From assembly GCA_002335945.1 (NCBI GenBank), contig DDDD01000145.1, forward strand, positions 1 through 23,278: 23,278 nucleotides of DNA, given 5' to 3'. The DNA is from Porticoccaceae bacterium UBA1989. Lineage in GTDB: Bacteria; Pseudomonadota; Gammaproteobacteria; Pseudomonadales; Porticoccaceae. The notes below the pieces were generated by a model. The model was not told the origin of the DNA. It did not search any database and was given only the letters and a program-made list of their open reading frames with translations. A program made the position numbers and the translations under genes. Of this stretch, positions 13,616-21,350 are shown piece by piece. The first letter of the stretch is position 1; the number at the start of each line of letters is the position of its first letter.

Positions 13616-13954
13616 TCATTCGTCTTTTTTTCTCTGTGCCTTTTCTTCGAGGCCAGATAAATCAAATCGTTGTTCAAGTTCGCTGAGCACAGCACTGGCG
13701 TCTTCGCCTAGGTGAGACAGCATTACCAGGGTATGAAACCAGAGGTCAGCGGTTTCATAAATTAACTTTTCATTATTGCCACTTATCTCGGCATCTCGTG
13801 CGGCTAAGATAGTTTCAATCGACTCTTCGCCCACTTTTTCGAGGATCTTATTTAAGCCTTTTTGATGGAGATTGGCAACATAGGAATCTTCTGCAGATGC
13901 CTGCTTACGTGCCGCAAGTACTTGGGTTAATCGCTCTAACACTGTATCGCTCAT
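13616..13954 (-). CDS. hisE: Phosphoribosyl-ATP pyrophosphatase
   Basis: Second step of histidine biosynthesis: PRATP to PRAMP plus pyrophosphate. The 112-residue protein has the all-helical MazG-like fold with the acidic metal-binding motifs EKVGEESIETILAARD and YETADLWFHTLVML. It is a separate protein, not fused to HisI as in E. coli; this is the Pseudomonas-type arrangement. Start 13954 overlaps the hisI stop as ATGA and has AAGGAG 8 nt upstream; an ORF extension to 14002 inside hisI has no such site. hisI product feeds from this enzyme, so coupling of the two is sensible. Confidence 0.95.
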   Translation of the reverse strand: MSDTVLERLTQVLAARKQASAEDSYVANLHQKGLNKILEKVGEESIETILAARDAEISGNNEKLIYETADLWFHTLVMLSHLGEDASAVLSELEQRFDLSGLEEKAQRKKDE

Positions 13955-14346
13955 CGGTAGAGCTCCTTGGGATCTTTGATCACTGGGTCTACGCTGCTCC
14001 AATGGCCATCTTTAAGTACGCGGTAAAAACAGGATTCGCGGCCGGTATGACAAGCAATGCCACCTACCTGTTCAACCTGCATCATAATGACATCGTTATC
14101 ACAGTCTAGACGTAGCTCTTTAAGCTGTTGCACATTGCCGGACTCTTCACCTTTACGCCATAGCTTTTGGCGTGAGCGTGACCAGTAGACAGCACGATTT
14201 TCACTCACCGTGAGTTGCAGAGCTTCACGATTCATCCAGGCAACCATAAGAATAGTGCCGGTCTCGGCGTCCTGCGCTATCGCAGGGGCTAGGCCGTCGC
14301 TGTTCCAGAGAATGTCGTCAAGGTAGTTCATTTCTGGTAAATCCAT
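13951..14346 (-). CDS. hisI: Phosphoribosyl-AMP cyclohydrolase
   Basis: Third step of histidine biosynthesis: opens the adenine ring of PRAMP using zinc and magnesium. In the 131-residue protein the conserved blocks are MVAWMNREAL, YWSRSRQKLWRKGEESGN, RLDCDND and GGIACHTGRESCFY. Cys82, Cys99 and Cys106 are the expected zinc ligands, and Asp81, Asp83 and Asp85 bind magnesium. The start is uncertain: ATG 14346 has no clear ribosome binding site, and ATG 14331 gives MNYLDDILWN, closer to the N-terminus of Pseudomonas HisI. It overlaps hisE by 4 nt and follows ubiB after 38 nt, which contain the inverted repeat TGCGC (14368-14372)/GCGCA (14379-14383) without a T-run. Confidence 0.95.
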   Translation of the reverse strand: MDLPEMNYLDDILWNSDGLAPAIAQDAETGTILMVAWMNREALQLTVSENRAVYWSRSRQKLWRKGEESGNVQQLKELRLDCDNDVIMMQVEQVGGIACHTGRESCFYRVLKDGHWSSVDPVIKDPKELYR

Positions 14347-14384
14347 TACAAATTAGTGATTAACGGGTGCGCATAATAGCGCAA

Positions 14385-15995
14385 CTAGCGCAGCAGCAGT
14401 ATCAACAGTCCCAATCCAGCCAGTATCAGACTACTACCAGGCAATTGCATGACTGGCTCTGCCCAATGGGGAAAGGCCAAGCCTATACCCGCACCCACAG
14501 CAGCGGCGCCTAAGCGGCCCGTTAATACTTTGGATTTGGTGGGTGCGATTTCTGCGGGCACAGCAGCATCATTGCTGGCCTGCTTGCTTTGCAGCACATC
14601 AAAAATAAGCGGTGGTATCTGGGGTAAATATTCCAACCAGTCTGGAATATGGCGTTTCATCTGTTTGATCATGCTCTTGGGGGAATAGCGATTTTTGAGC
14701 CATTTCTCCAAAAAGGGTTTTGCCGTTGTCCACAGATCCAGCTGCGGATAGAGCTGTCGACCTAGGCCTTCAATATTGAGCAGGGTTTTTTGCAGCAACA
14801 CCAGAGAGGGCTGCACTTCCATGTTAAAGCGCCGGGCAGTCGCAAACAGGCTGACCAGAATATGACCCAGAGATATTTCATCCAACGGGCGCTGAAAAAT
14901 AGGTTCGCACACCGAGCGGATAGCACCGGTAAATTCATTCACGGGCGTATCTTTAGCTACCCAGCCAGAGCGAATATGTAATTCTGCCACCTGACGATAA
15001 TCTCGATTAAAAATGGCCAGCAGATTACGCGCGATATAGAACTGATCGGCGCTGGATAAGGAACCCATGATCGCGCAGTCCAGAGCCTGATAAGAGGGCT
15101 GCTTGGGATTGCTGATATCAACAAACACATTGCCGGGATGCATATCGGCATGAAAGAAGTTATCTTCAAAAACCTGAGTAAAGAAAATCTCAACACCACG
15201 TTCTGCAAGCACCTGCATGTCAACACCAGCCGCATTCATCTCGGCAACACTCGAAACCGGAATGCCGTAAATACGCTCCATAACCAGTACATCTTGGTTG
15301 GAGTGGGACCAGAATATTTTGGGTACATACAGGAGCTTTGAGTTTTCAAAGTTGTTGCGTAGCAATGAGGTATTGGCACCTTCTGATTGCAGATTAAGCT
15401 CTTCAATAATGACATTGTCGTAGTCTTTAATCACTTCGACAGGGTGCAGGCGGCGGCCATCTTCACTGTATTTAGCCAGCAGGCGAGCCAGGGTATACAG
15501 CAGCGCCATATCTTTGCGAATGGTTTTTTCAATACCGGGGCGCACGGCTTTAACGACCACCTGAGTGCCGTCGGCTAATACGGCGCCATGGACCTGGGCG
15601 ATAGAGGCTGAGGCCAGAGGCTCTGTCTCGAAGCTTTGAAATAGATCATCGACGCTACCATTGAGGGCCGTCTCGATATTTTTCTTAAACAGGGCCGACG
15701 AAAACGGCGGTACATTGTCTTGCAGCTTGGTTAGCTCTGAACAGATATCGTCGGGCACTAGATCAGGGCGGGTAGACAGCAGCTGACCAAACTTAATAAA
15801 AATAGGGCCTAGCTCTTCCAAGGCTTTGCGCAGGCGTTCGCCGCGGCTACCTTTACTGGCACCTGAGCCAAATAGAACTGCGGGAGATAGCAGCAGGCGG
15901 GCACTTAGGGGTAGCTGGTCTTTTTCTAGCAGGGCATCGAGGCGATATTTGCCGGCGACTCTAATAATTTTACCGAGGCGGCGAAGTCCAATCAC
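14385..15995 (-). CDS. ubiB: Ubiquinone biosynthesis kinase-like ATPase UbiB
   Basis: Atypical protein-kinase-like ATPase required for ubiquinone synthesis, anchored at the inner membrane. In 536 residues: the KxGQ motif IKFGQLLSTRPDLVP (Gln71), the alanine-rich nucleotide loop SASIAQVHGA (about 129-138), Lys149 in VVVKAVRPG, HADMHPGN (282-289) and the metal-binding Asp306 in LDCAIMG. The family usually has DFG or DCG at that last place, so Ala308 is a small deviation. The C-terminus ends in hydrophobic segments (GAAAVGAGIGLAF and SLILAGLGLLILLL). The start is GTG, overlapping the ubiJ stop as GTGA, which implies translational coupling. Confidence 0.97.
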   Translation of the reverse strand: MIGLRRLGKIIRVAGKYRLDALLEKDQLPLSARLLLSPAVLFGSGASKGSRGERLRKALEELGPIFIKFGQLLSTRPDLVPDDICSELTKLQDNVPPFSSALFKKNIETALNGSVDDLFQSFETEPLASASIAQVHGAVLADGTQVVVKAVRPGIEKTIRKDMALLYTLARLLAKYSEDGRRLHPVEVIKDYDNVIIEELNLQSEGANTSLLRNNFENSKLLYVPKIFWSHSNQDVLVMERIYGIPVSSVAEMNAAGVDMQVLAERGVEIFFTQVFEDNFFHADMHPGNVFVDISNPKQPSYQALDCAIMGSLSSADQFYIARNLLAIFNRDYRQVAELHIRSGWVAKDTPVNEFTGAIRSVCEPIFQRPLDEISLGHILVSLFATARRFNMEVQPSLVLLQKTLLNIEGLGRQLYPQLDLWTTAKPFLEKWLKNRYSPKSMIKQMKRHIPDWLEYLPQIPPLIFDVLQSKQASNDAAVPAEIAPTKSKVLTGRLGAAAVGAGIGLAFPHWAEPVMQLPGSSLILAGLGLLILLLR

Positions 15996-16621
15996 AGGCT
16001 TAAGCCTCCAGTTTTGCGCAGGCGTTCAATCCGTGCGGCAAGTCGATCAGTGTCTGTTGCTATGCTGCGCACCTGCTGAATAAATTCTTTATAGTCATTG
16101 CGGCTTGGGGTTAATTGCCACTGGTTCTGAGCGGCATCCACGAGGCTGGTTTTAGCACGCTCAGTCGCGTTCGTTCTAAAGCCCGCTGAGTTGCGAATAT
16201 TGGAACAGATAATATGGGCGGCAACATCACCCAGTAACTCGGACAGTGCGGCTTCCCAGTCAATATCTAGGTTGGCCATAATGGTATTAAGTTTACGCAG
16301 AGTTTCCAGATCGCCGCTAACATTTACACCAGTGCCAGACAGAGACATTGTGTCGGCAGAGTTAACCGCCATGCTGGCAATGGAAACCAAGGTGCCGCTA
16401 ATAGTGATGCTGGCGCTGTCTTTCCAATTGCTGTGCAACATAATGCCGTTGGCACCAGGTTCAATGGCAATGGAGAGAGGCGGCATGGTGCTGTCCACTA
16501 GAATAATTTGACCTTCTAGGGCGGCCAAATCTCGAGCTGAGGCAGGATCGTACTTCAAGGCGGCGTTGATCAGGTTCTCAACGCCCTCGAGTGCCGTTGA
16601 CTGTAATGCAGCAAATAACAC
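15992..16621 (-). CDS. ubiJ: Ubiquinone biosynthesis accessory factor UbiJ (SCP2 domain)
   Basis: A 209-residue lipid-binding accessory protein of the aerobic ubiquinone pathway, working with UbiK and the Ubi hydroxylase complex. The N-terminal SCP2-like domain (LEGQIILVDS to LSGTGVNVSGDLETLRKL, about residues 34-130) and the C-terminal helical part (EFIQQVRSIATDTDRLAARIERLRK) match the family layout. Sequence is weakly conserved, so the call leans on the position between ubiE and ubiB, constant in gammaproteobacteria. The start is GTG, sharing one base with the ubiE stop (TAGTG). Confidence 0.92.
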   Translation of the reverse strand: MLFAALQSTALEGVENLINAALKYDPASARDLAALEGQIILVDSTMPPLSIAIEPGANGIMLHSNWKDSASITISGTLVSIASMAVNSADTMSLSGTGVNVSGDLETLRKLNTIMANLDIDWEAALSELLGDVAAHIICSNIRNSAGFRTNATERAKTSLVDAAQNQWQLTPSRNDYKEFIQQVRSIATDTDRLAARIERLRKTGGLSL

Positions 16622-17367
16622 TAAGGCTTAACTCCCCGGTGAAGGGCTACAACGCCACCGGTCATATTGTGAAAGTCGGTGTTGGCGAAGCCGGCATCAT
16701 CCATCATATTTTGTAAGGTCTGCTGGTCTGGATGCATGCGAATTGACTCCGCCAGATACTGATAGCTATCGGAATCGTCGGCAAATAGCTTGCCCAGCTT
16801 GGGTAGAATGCTAAAGGAGTAGGTGTCGTAAACCTTGGAGAGTACTGGATTGGCTGGCTTAGAAAACTCCAGCACCAGTAGACGGCCACCGGGTTTTAAA
16901 ACTCGCAGCATTGAACGCAGTGCCAAATCTTTGTCGGTAACATTACGTAGACCAAAGGCAATGGTAATCACATCAAAGGTATTGTCAGGAAAGGGCAGAT
17001 GCTGAGCATCAGCCTGAGAAAAACGCACGTTATTCACTACACCGCGATCCATCAGACGATCACGGCCAACCTTGAGCATGGAATCATTGATGTCGGCCAG
17101 TACCACTGTGCCTTCACTACCTACAATGCGTGAGAATTTTGCCGTCAGATCGCCAGTACCGCCCGCAATATCCAACACCTTGTCGCCGCGACGCACACCA
17201 GACATTTCTATGGTGATGCGCTTCCACAGACGATGGACGCCAACAGACATAAGGTCATTCATTAGGTCGTATTTAGCGGCAACAGAATGGAAGACTTCGG
17301 CGACTTTGTCGGCCTTTTCTTCTACATTGACGGTTTTGTAACCGAAGTGGGTTGTTTTATCAGACAT
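16621..17367 (-). CDS. ubiE: Ubiquinone/menaquinone C-methyltransferase UbiE
   Basis: SAM-dependent C-methyltransferase that methylates the benzoquinol (and, where present, demethylmenaquinol) ring. The 248-residue protein has the family start THFGYKTVNVEEKADKV, the KYDLMNDLMSVGVHRLWKR block, the SAM loop VLDIAGGTGDLT, the acidic-loop VVLADIND, and the end MTGGVVALHRGVKP. AGGAG lies 12 nt before the ATG and sits in a perfect small inverted repeat (CAGGA/TCCTG, 17373-17385), so translation could be damped by a hairpin. The upstream gap holds 13-bp tandem repeats. First of ubiEJB. Confidence 0.97.
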   Translation of the reverse strand: MSDKTTHFGYKTVNVEEKADKVAEVFHSVAAKYDLMNDLMSVGVHRLWKRITIEMSGVRRGDKVLDIAGGTGDLTAKFSRIVGSEGTVVLADINDSMLKVGRDRLMDRGVVNNVRFSQADAQHLPFPDNTFDVITIAFGLRNVTDKDLALRSMLRVLKPGGRLLVLEFSKPANPVLSKVYDTYSFSILPKLGKLFADDSDSYQYLAESIRMHPDQQTLQNMMDDAGFANTDFHNMTGGVVALHRGVKP

Positions 17368-17384
17368 TGGCGCAGGATTCTCCT

Positions 17385-17436
17385 GAATTTCAGCGGTCTA
17401 TTTTAGCAATCTACTTTAGCGACCTATTGTAGCGGC
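17385..17436. repeat. 13-bp imperfect tandem repeats before ubiE
   Basis: Three good copies at 17398-17410, 17411-17423 and 17424-17436 follow CTA[TC]T[TG]TAGC[AG][AG][TC]; a decayed fourth lies at 17385-17397 (GAATTTCAGCGGT). They fill most of the 91-nt gap between the DUF971 gene and ubiE. No open frame uses them. Confidence 0.7.
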
Positions 17437-17458
17437 ACTGAGCCTATTTAGGGAATTT

Positions 17459-17851
17459 TTAGGAGAGTTTAACCACCTGAACATCGGGATCTCGTGACTC
17501 GCCGGCGTTATGGAGTTTTCGCAGATAATCGGCCCAGTTATCGGTGTGATTAGTCCCCAACTCAAAGAGATAGTCCCAAGAAAAGATGCCGGTATCATGG
17601 CCATCGCTAAAGGTAATGCGAATGGCATAGTTACCGGATTTCTCTAGGGCCTGAATGCCCACATGGCGCTTGCCGGTTTGGAGTACTTCCTGGCCTTTGC
17701 CGTGGCCGCGTACCTCCGCGCTAGGGGAAAAAACGCGCAGATACTCGGCGGGCAGTTGAAAGCGCACATCGCCCTGATATTCCATATTCAGAGAATCTTT
17801 ATTGGCGCTGACCAAAATTCGGCTGGGAACTGGCATGTCGATATTCGCCAT
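17459..17851 (-). CDS. DUF971 protein (gamma-butyrobetaine hydroxylase-like N-terminal domain)
   Basis: A 130-residue protein made only of the DUF971 domain, the small zinc-binding-like module found at the N-terminus of gamma-butyrobetaine hydroxylases. Conserved parts are LRVFSPSAEVRGHG, VGIQALEKSGNYAIRITFSDGHDTGIFSWDYL and WADYLRKL. The family role is unclear; relatives sit beside hslU in Pseudomonas too. The ATG follows the hslU stop without a gap (TAAATG), with no good ribosome binding site, so translation likely depends on hslU. Confidence 0.9.
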   Translation of the reverse strand: MANIDMPVPSRILVSANKDSLNMEYQGDVRFQLPAEYLRVFSPSAEVRGHGKGQEVLQTGKRHVGIQALEKSGNYAIRITFSDGHDTGIFSWDYLFELGTNHTDNWADYLRKLHNAGESRDPDVQVVKLS

Positions 17852-19180
17852 TTAAAGAATAAACCGAGTGAGGTCTTCATTGCTGGCTAACTCACCCAGA
17901 TGCTTCTCAACAAAGGGCGCATCGATGATGATACTTTCCCCTTTGGCACCCAGATCTGAAGCATCAAAGGAAATCTCTTCCAGCAGGCGTTCCAAAATAG
18001 TGTGTAGACGGCGAGCGCCAATATTCTCGGTACCTTCGTTAACTTCAAAGGCTATCTCAGCCATGCGACGCACGCCTTCTTTGGTGAACTCAATGGTTAA
18101 CCCTTCGGTGGCCATCAGCTCAATATATTGCTTAGTTAGCGAGGCCTTGGGTTCGGTAAGAATACGTTCCAGATCACCAATTTCGAGAGCGTTAAGCTCA
18201 ACGCGAATCGGTAGTCGGCCCTGTAACTCAGGAATCAGGTCAGAGGGCTTAGCCAGATGAAAGGCGCCAGAGGCAATAAACAGAATATGGTCGGTTTTGA
18301 TCATGCCGTACTTGGTGGACACGGTACTGCCTTCAATAAGCGGCAGTAGATCGCGCTGCACACCTTCTCGAGAAACATCGGCACCACTGGCTTCACCGCG
18401 GCGGCAGACCTTGTCGATCTCGTCGAGAAAGACAATGCCGTTTTGTTCGGCGGCTTCCACGGCACCGGTTTTAATATCTTCTTCATTGACCAGTTTGGCC
18501 GCTTCTTCATCTTTAAGATGCTTAAGAGCTTCGGCAACGGTGACTTTGCGCGGGGCAGTTTTGGCTTTACCCATACTGCTGAACATTCCCTGCAGTTGCG
18601 AGGTCATCTCTTCCATGCCTGGGGGTGCCATTATCTCAACACCAACGGGCGCCTGGCTTAGTTCAATCTCGATTTCTTTGTCGTCGAGGGCTCCTTCGCG
18701 GAGTTTTTTGCGAAATATCTGTCGAGTACCACTGTCTTTTTCATCGGCTGAATCAACACCCCGTGCAGCGGGCAGCAATACATCCAATACACGTTCTTCC
18801 GCAGCATCCATAGCGCGCTGGGCGACTTTGGTCATTTCTACTTCACGGTGCTGTTTAACCGAGGTTTCTACAAGGTCGCGGATAATAGATTCCACGTCCT
18901 TGCCCACATAGCCTACCTCAGTAAATTTAGTGGCTTCAACTTTAACAAAGGGAGCATTGGCCAAGCGCGCTAAGCGCCGTGCAATTTCAGTTTTACCCAC
19001 ACCGGTAGGGCCAATCATCAATATATTTTTAGGGGTGACTTCATTGCGCATCTCGGCATCGAGTTGCGACCGACGCCAGCGATTGCGCAGGGCAATGGCC
19101 ACTGCACGCTTGGCATCGTCCTGGCCAATAATATGGCGATTGAGCTCATGAACAATTTCACGGGGAGTCATTTGAGACAT
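17852..19180 (-). CDS. hslU: ATP-dependent protease ATPase subunit HslU
   Basis: AAA+ unfoldase that feeds substrates into the HslV peptidase. In the 442-residue protein: TPREIVHELNRHIIGQDDAK, Walker A GPTGVGKTE (57-65), the pore loop GYVGKDVESIIRDLVE, Walker B GIVFLDEIDKVC, the sensor block ELQGRLPIRVEL, and the family C-terminus DLTRFIL that docks in HslV. The variable I-domain lies between (about 110-230). AGGA lies 7 nt before the ATG; this site overlaps a small inverted repeat (TAGG/CCTA, 19180-19191). It follows hslV by 33 nt and shares its heat-shock-type promoter. Confidence 0.98.
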   Translation of the reverse strand: MSQMTPREIVHELNRHIIGQDDAKRAVAIALRNRWRRSQLDAEMRNEVTPKNILMIGPTGVGKTEIARRLARLANAPFVKVEATKFTEVGYVGKDVESIIRDLVETSVKQHREVEMTKVAQRAMDAAEERVLDVLLPAARGVDSADEKDSGTRQIFRKKLREGALDDKEIEIELSQAPVGVEIMAPPGMEEMTSQLQGMFSSMGKAKTAPRKVTVAEALKHLKDEEAAKLVNEEDIKTGAVEAAEQNGIVFLDEIDKVCRRGEASGADVSREGVQRDLLPLIEGSTVSTKYGMIKTDHILFIASGAFHLAKPSDLIPELQGRLPIRVELNALEIGDLERILTEPKASLTKQYIELMATEGLTIEFTKEGVRRMAEIAFEVNEGTENIGARRLHTILERLLEEISFDASDLGAKGESIIIDAPFVEKHLGELASNEDLTRFIL

Positions 19181-19213
19181 AGGTATTCCTAGCTGCTGTG
19201 AGTGAGCAGACGC

Positions 19214-19759
19214 TTAAGTATTGGAGTCGAGCTCTTCAATAGTTCTGTTGTGATTGGTATAGATGCAGATATCACCGGCGATCTTGAGGCCTTGCTCAAC
19301 AATATCTCTGGCGCTCATGTCGGTGTTATCCAGCAGGGCACGGGCCGCTGACTGGGCAAAGGGACCGCCGGAGCCGATGGCAATCAGGTCATCTTCAGGC
19401 TGAATAACATCGCCATTACCGGTAATAATTAACGAAGCTTCGCTGTCTGCGACGGCGAGAAGGGCTTCTAGCTTGCGCAGAATACGGTCGGTGCGCCAGT
19501 CTTTGGCTAGTTCAACCGCGGCTTTGGTGAGATTACCCTGATGCTGTTCTAACTTGGCTTCAAAGCGTTCGAAAAGGGTGAAGGCATCAGCGGTACCGCC
19601 AGCGAAGCCAGCAATAACCTGATCTTTGTAAAGACGACGCACCTTGCGGGCGTTGCCTTTCATAATGGTGTTGCCCATGCTGACCTGGCCATCACCACCG
19701 ATAATTACTTTGCCATTGCGTCGCACTGACAAAATAGTGGTTCCACGATACTGTTCCAT
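19214..19759 (-). CDS. hslV: ATP-dependent protease peptidase subunit HslV
   Basis: Threonine peptidase that forms the proteolytic chamber with HslU. The 181-residue protein starts MEQYRG followed by Thr7-Thr8-Ile, so a six-residue leader must be removed to expose the catalytic Thr. E. coli HslV has only the initiator Met there. Mature-part motifs are VRRNGKVIIGGDGQVSMGNT, KVRRLYKDQVIAGFAGGTADAFTLFE and IGSGGPFAQSAARALL. AGAGG is about 10 nt upstream. First gene of the 7.5-kb minus-strand run that reaches tatC; a sigma-32-like promoter lies at 19805-19831. Confidence 0.97.
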   Translation of the reverse strand: MEQYRGTTILSVRRNGKVIIGGDGQVSMGNTIMKGNARKVRRLYKDQVIAGFAGGTADAFTLFERFEAKLEQHQGNLTKAAVELAKDWRTDRILRKLEALLAVADSEASLIITGNGDVIQPEDDLIAIGSGGPFAQSAARALLDNTDMSARDIVEQGLKIAGDICIYTNHNRTIEELDSNT

Positions 19760-19804
19760 CTCAATTACTACCTCTAAAACATTTAACTCGTTTGCTTAGG
19801 TATG

Positions 19805-19831
19805 AGATGGGGTCAGCTGTCTGAATTGCAA
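19805..19831 (-). promoter_or_regulatory. Sigma-32 (heat-shock) type promoter for hslVU
   Basis: On the minus strand TTGCAA (19831-19826) is followed after 13 nt by CCCCATCT (19812-19805). The heat-shock consensus is CTTGAAA, 11-15 nt, CCCCATNT. The -10 matches fully and the -35 well. It would start transcription about 40 nt before the hslV ATG, and hslVU is a classic RpoH-regulated operon. Confidence 0.68.
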
Positions 19832-19839
19832 CGCCTGAG

Positions 19840-19900
19840 GCGATTTAATTTGAGAACAGTTGTGGCGATTTAATTTAAAGGCAGATGGAGCGATTTAATT
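19840..19900. repeat. 25-bp period tandem repeats between the aminotransferase gene and hslV
   Basis: GCGATTTAATT recurs at 19840-19850, 19865-19875 and 19890-19900, exactly 25 bp apart; the first two extend to GGCGATTTAATTT. The interval bases share CAG and TG positions between the first two units. The third copy enters the stop codon of the aminotransferase gene (19899-19901). The 139-nt gap 19760-19898 otherwise holds the heat-shock-type promoter. Confidence 0.8.
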
Positions 19901-21317
19901 AAAAATGACCATGCTGCTTAAGGTCAGCGATACAGGCGACAATACTCTCCCGCAGGGTGTTAACAATAAAATCTACCTGAGCGCGATTGATAATCAGCGG
20001 TGGCGACATTACATTAAGATTAACAATAGGGCGCACAATTAATCCTTTGCTATCCGCCTGATTGGAAATCCATTTGCCGATATCCAGCTCTTCAGGAAAT
20101 AGCGCTTTGGTTTCCTTATCTTTCACAAACTCCACACAGGCCATTAGGCCAATACCTCGCACATCACCCACGATAGGCAGGTCGGCCAGGGTTTGTAGCT
20201 GTGCCTGAAAATAGGGACCAATATCCTGCACATGGGGCAGCAGTTGTTCGCGGTCCATAATTTCGATGTTTTTCAGCGCCGCAGCGCAGGCAACCGGATG
20301 GCCAGAGTAGGTGTAACCATGGGTAAAGCAGCGGCCATGGCCCAACTCACTAATCACATCGTGAATTCTGCTTGAGTAAATGGTGGCGCCCAGAGGCTGA
20401 TAGCCCGAGGTCAGGCCTTTTGCCGAACAGATAATGTCTGGCTGAAAATCAAATACTTCCTTTGAGGCAAACCAATGGCCTAAGCGACCAAAGGCAGTGA
20501 CCACTTCATCAGAGACATAGAGCACATCGTATTTTTGACAGATTTCCCAGGTACCGCGATGGTAGCCAGTGGGGGGCACAATAACGCCACCGGCACCAAA
20601 TACGGGTTCAGCAAAAAAGGCGGCAACCTTATCGGGGCCGACTTCAAGAATCTTATCTTCCAACTCTTTAAGCTTGGCGGCGAGAAACGCAGCTTCGCTG
20701 ATATCCCCTTCCGCACGGTAATAGTTAGGGCAGGAAATATGGTGGATCGTATCCTGAATATAATCGAATTCAGGGGGGTGATCGCCGGGCTTGCCACCAA
20801 TCGACATGGCCGCATAGGTAGAGCCATGATAGGAGTTAACCCGAGAAATAATATGTTTCTTGGCATGTTTGCCGCGACAGTTCTGGTAAAAATGAATCAG
20901 GCGGTAAGCCGTATCAATCGCCGTAGAACCGCCGCAGGACAGGGCCACATGGTCGAGATCACCGGGTGCTAGCTGTGCAAGCTTAGCCGAAAGGGTTGCA
21001 GCGGGAATATTGGTCATATCCACAAAGGGACTGGCATAAGCCATCTGACGAACCTGGTCGGCGATCGCATCTGCCATTTCTTCCCGACCCATCCCTATAT
21101 TGGTGCACCAGAGTCCGCCCACAGCATCAAGGTAACGGGTGCCATTACTATCGTAAATATAGGCGCCTTCGGCAGCCGCTATCGGCAGTGCACCTTCCTC
21201 GGCAAAGGTATCGAATATCTGCCAGGGATGTAGAAAATGCGCCTTATCCTTTTTATTGATTGCGTCTGTGTCGTACTGATCAAAATCAATGTCTAGCTTG
21301 CTGTTGGTTACTGCCAT
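19899..21317 (-). CDS. Class III omega-aminotransferase, probably for polyamine or omega-amino acid catabolism
   Basis: A PLP-dependent transaminase of 472 residues. Conserved parts: YLDAVGGLWCTNIGMG near the N-terminus, VNSYHGSTYAAMS, AAFFAEPVFGAGGVIVPP, VLYVSDEVVTAFGRLGHWFAS with the PLP-ring Asp, and the Schiff-base Lys300 in CSAKGLTSGYQPLGA, then FTHGYTYSGHPVACAAAL. The pattern resembles SpuC-like putrescine:pyruvate or beta-alanine:pyruvate aminotransferases; the exact amino donor cannot be fixed. The gabD-like dehydrogenase nearby would oxidise the resulting semialdehyde. I chose ATG 21317 (AGG 7 nt upstream); an ORF extension to 21434 crosses the 13-bp repeats and has an unlikely N-terminus. 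Confidence 0.9.
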   Translation of the reverse strand: MAVTNSKLDIDFDQYDTDAINKKDKAHFLHPWQIFDTFAEEGALPIAAAEGAYIYDSNGTRYLDAVGGLWCTNIGMGREEMADAIADQVRQMAYASPFVDMTNIPAATLSAKLAQLAPGDLDHVALSCGGSTAIDTAYRLIHFYQNCRGKHAKKHIISRVNSYHGSTYAAMSIGGKPGDHPPEFDYIQDTIHHISCPNYYRAEGDISEAAFLAAKLKELEDKILEVGPDKVAAFFAEPVFGAGGVIVPPTGYHRGTWEICQKYDVLYVSDEVVTAFGRLGHWFASKEVFDFQPDIICSAKGLTSGYQPLGATIYSSRIHDVISELGHGRCFTHGYTYSGHPVACAAALKNIEIMDREQLLPHVQDIGPYFQAQLQTLADLPIVGDVRGIGLMACVEFVKDKETKALFPEELDIGKWISNQADSKGLIVRPIVNLNVMSPPLIINRAQVDFIVNTLRESIVACIADLKQHGHF

Positions 21318-21350
21318 GGTGCACCTGAGGGTTGCTCTTAATGAATATTT

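Noticed and set aside
13218..13715. 165-codon plus-strand frame across tatB, tatA and hisE
   Set aside because: It crosses three well-recognised genes on the other strand and has low-complexity Ser-rich content.
14368..14383. Terminator between ubiB and hisI
   Set aside because: The 5-bp stem TGCGC/GCGCA has a 6-nt loop but is not followed by a T-run on the transcribed strand.
18297..18911. 204-codon open frame antisense to hslU
   Set aside because: It lies wholly inside hslU, is rich in Ser/Arg as typical of an antisense frame, has no recognisable motif and no ribosome binding site.
19840..19900. CRISPR array
   Set aside because: Repeats are only 11 bp with 14-bp intervals that resemble each other, there are three copies, and no cas genes are near.
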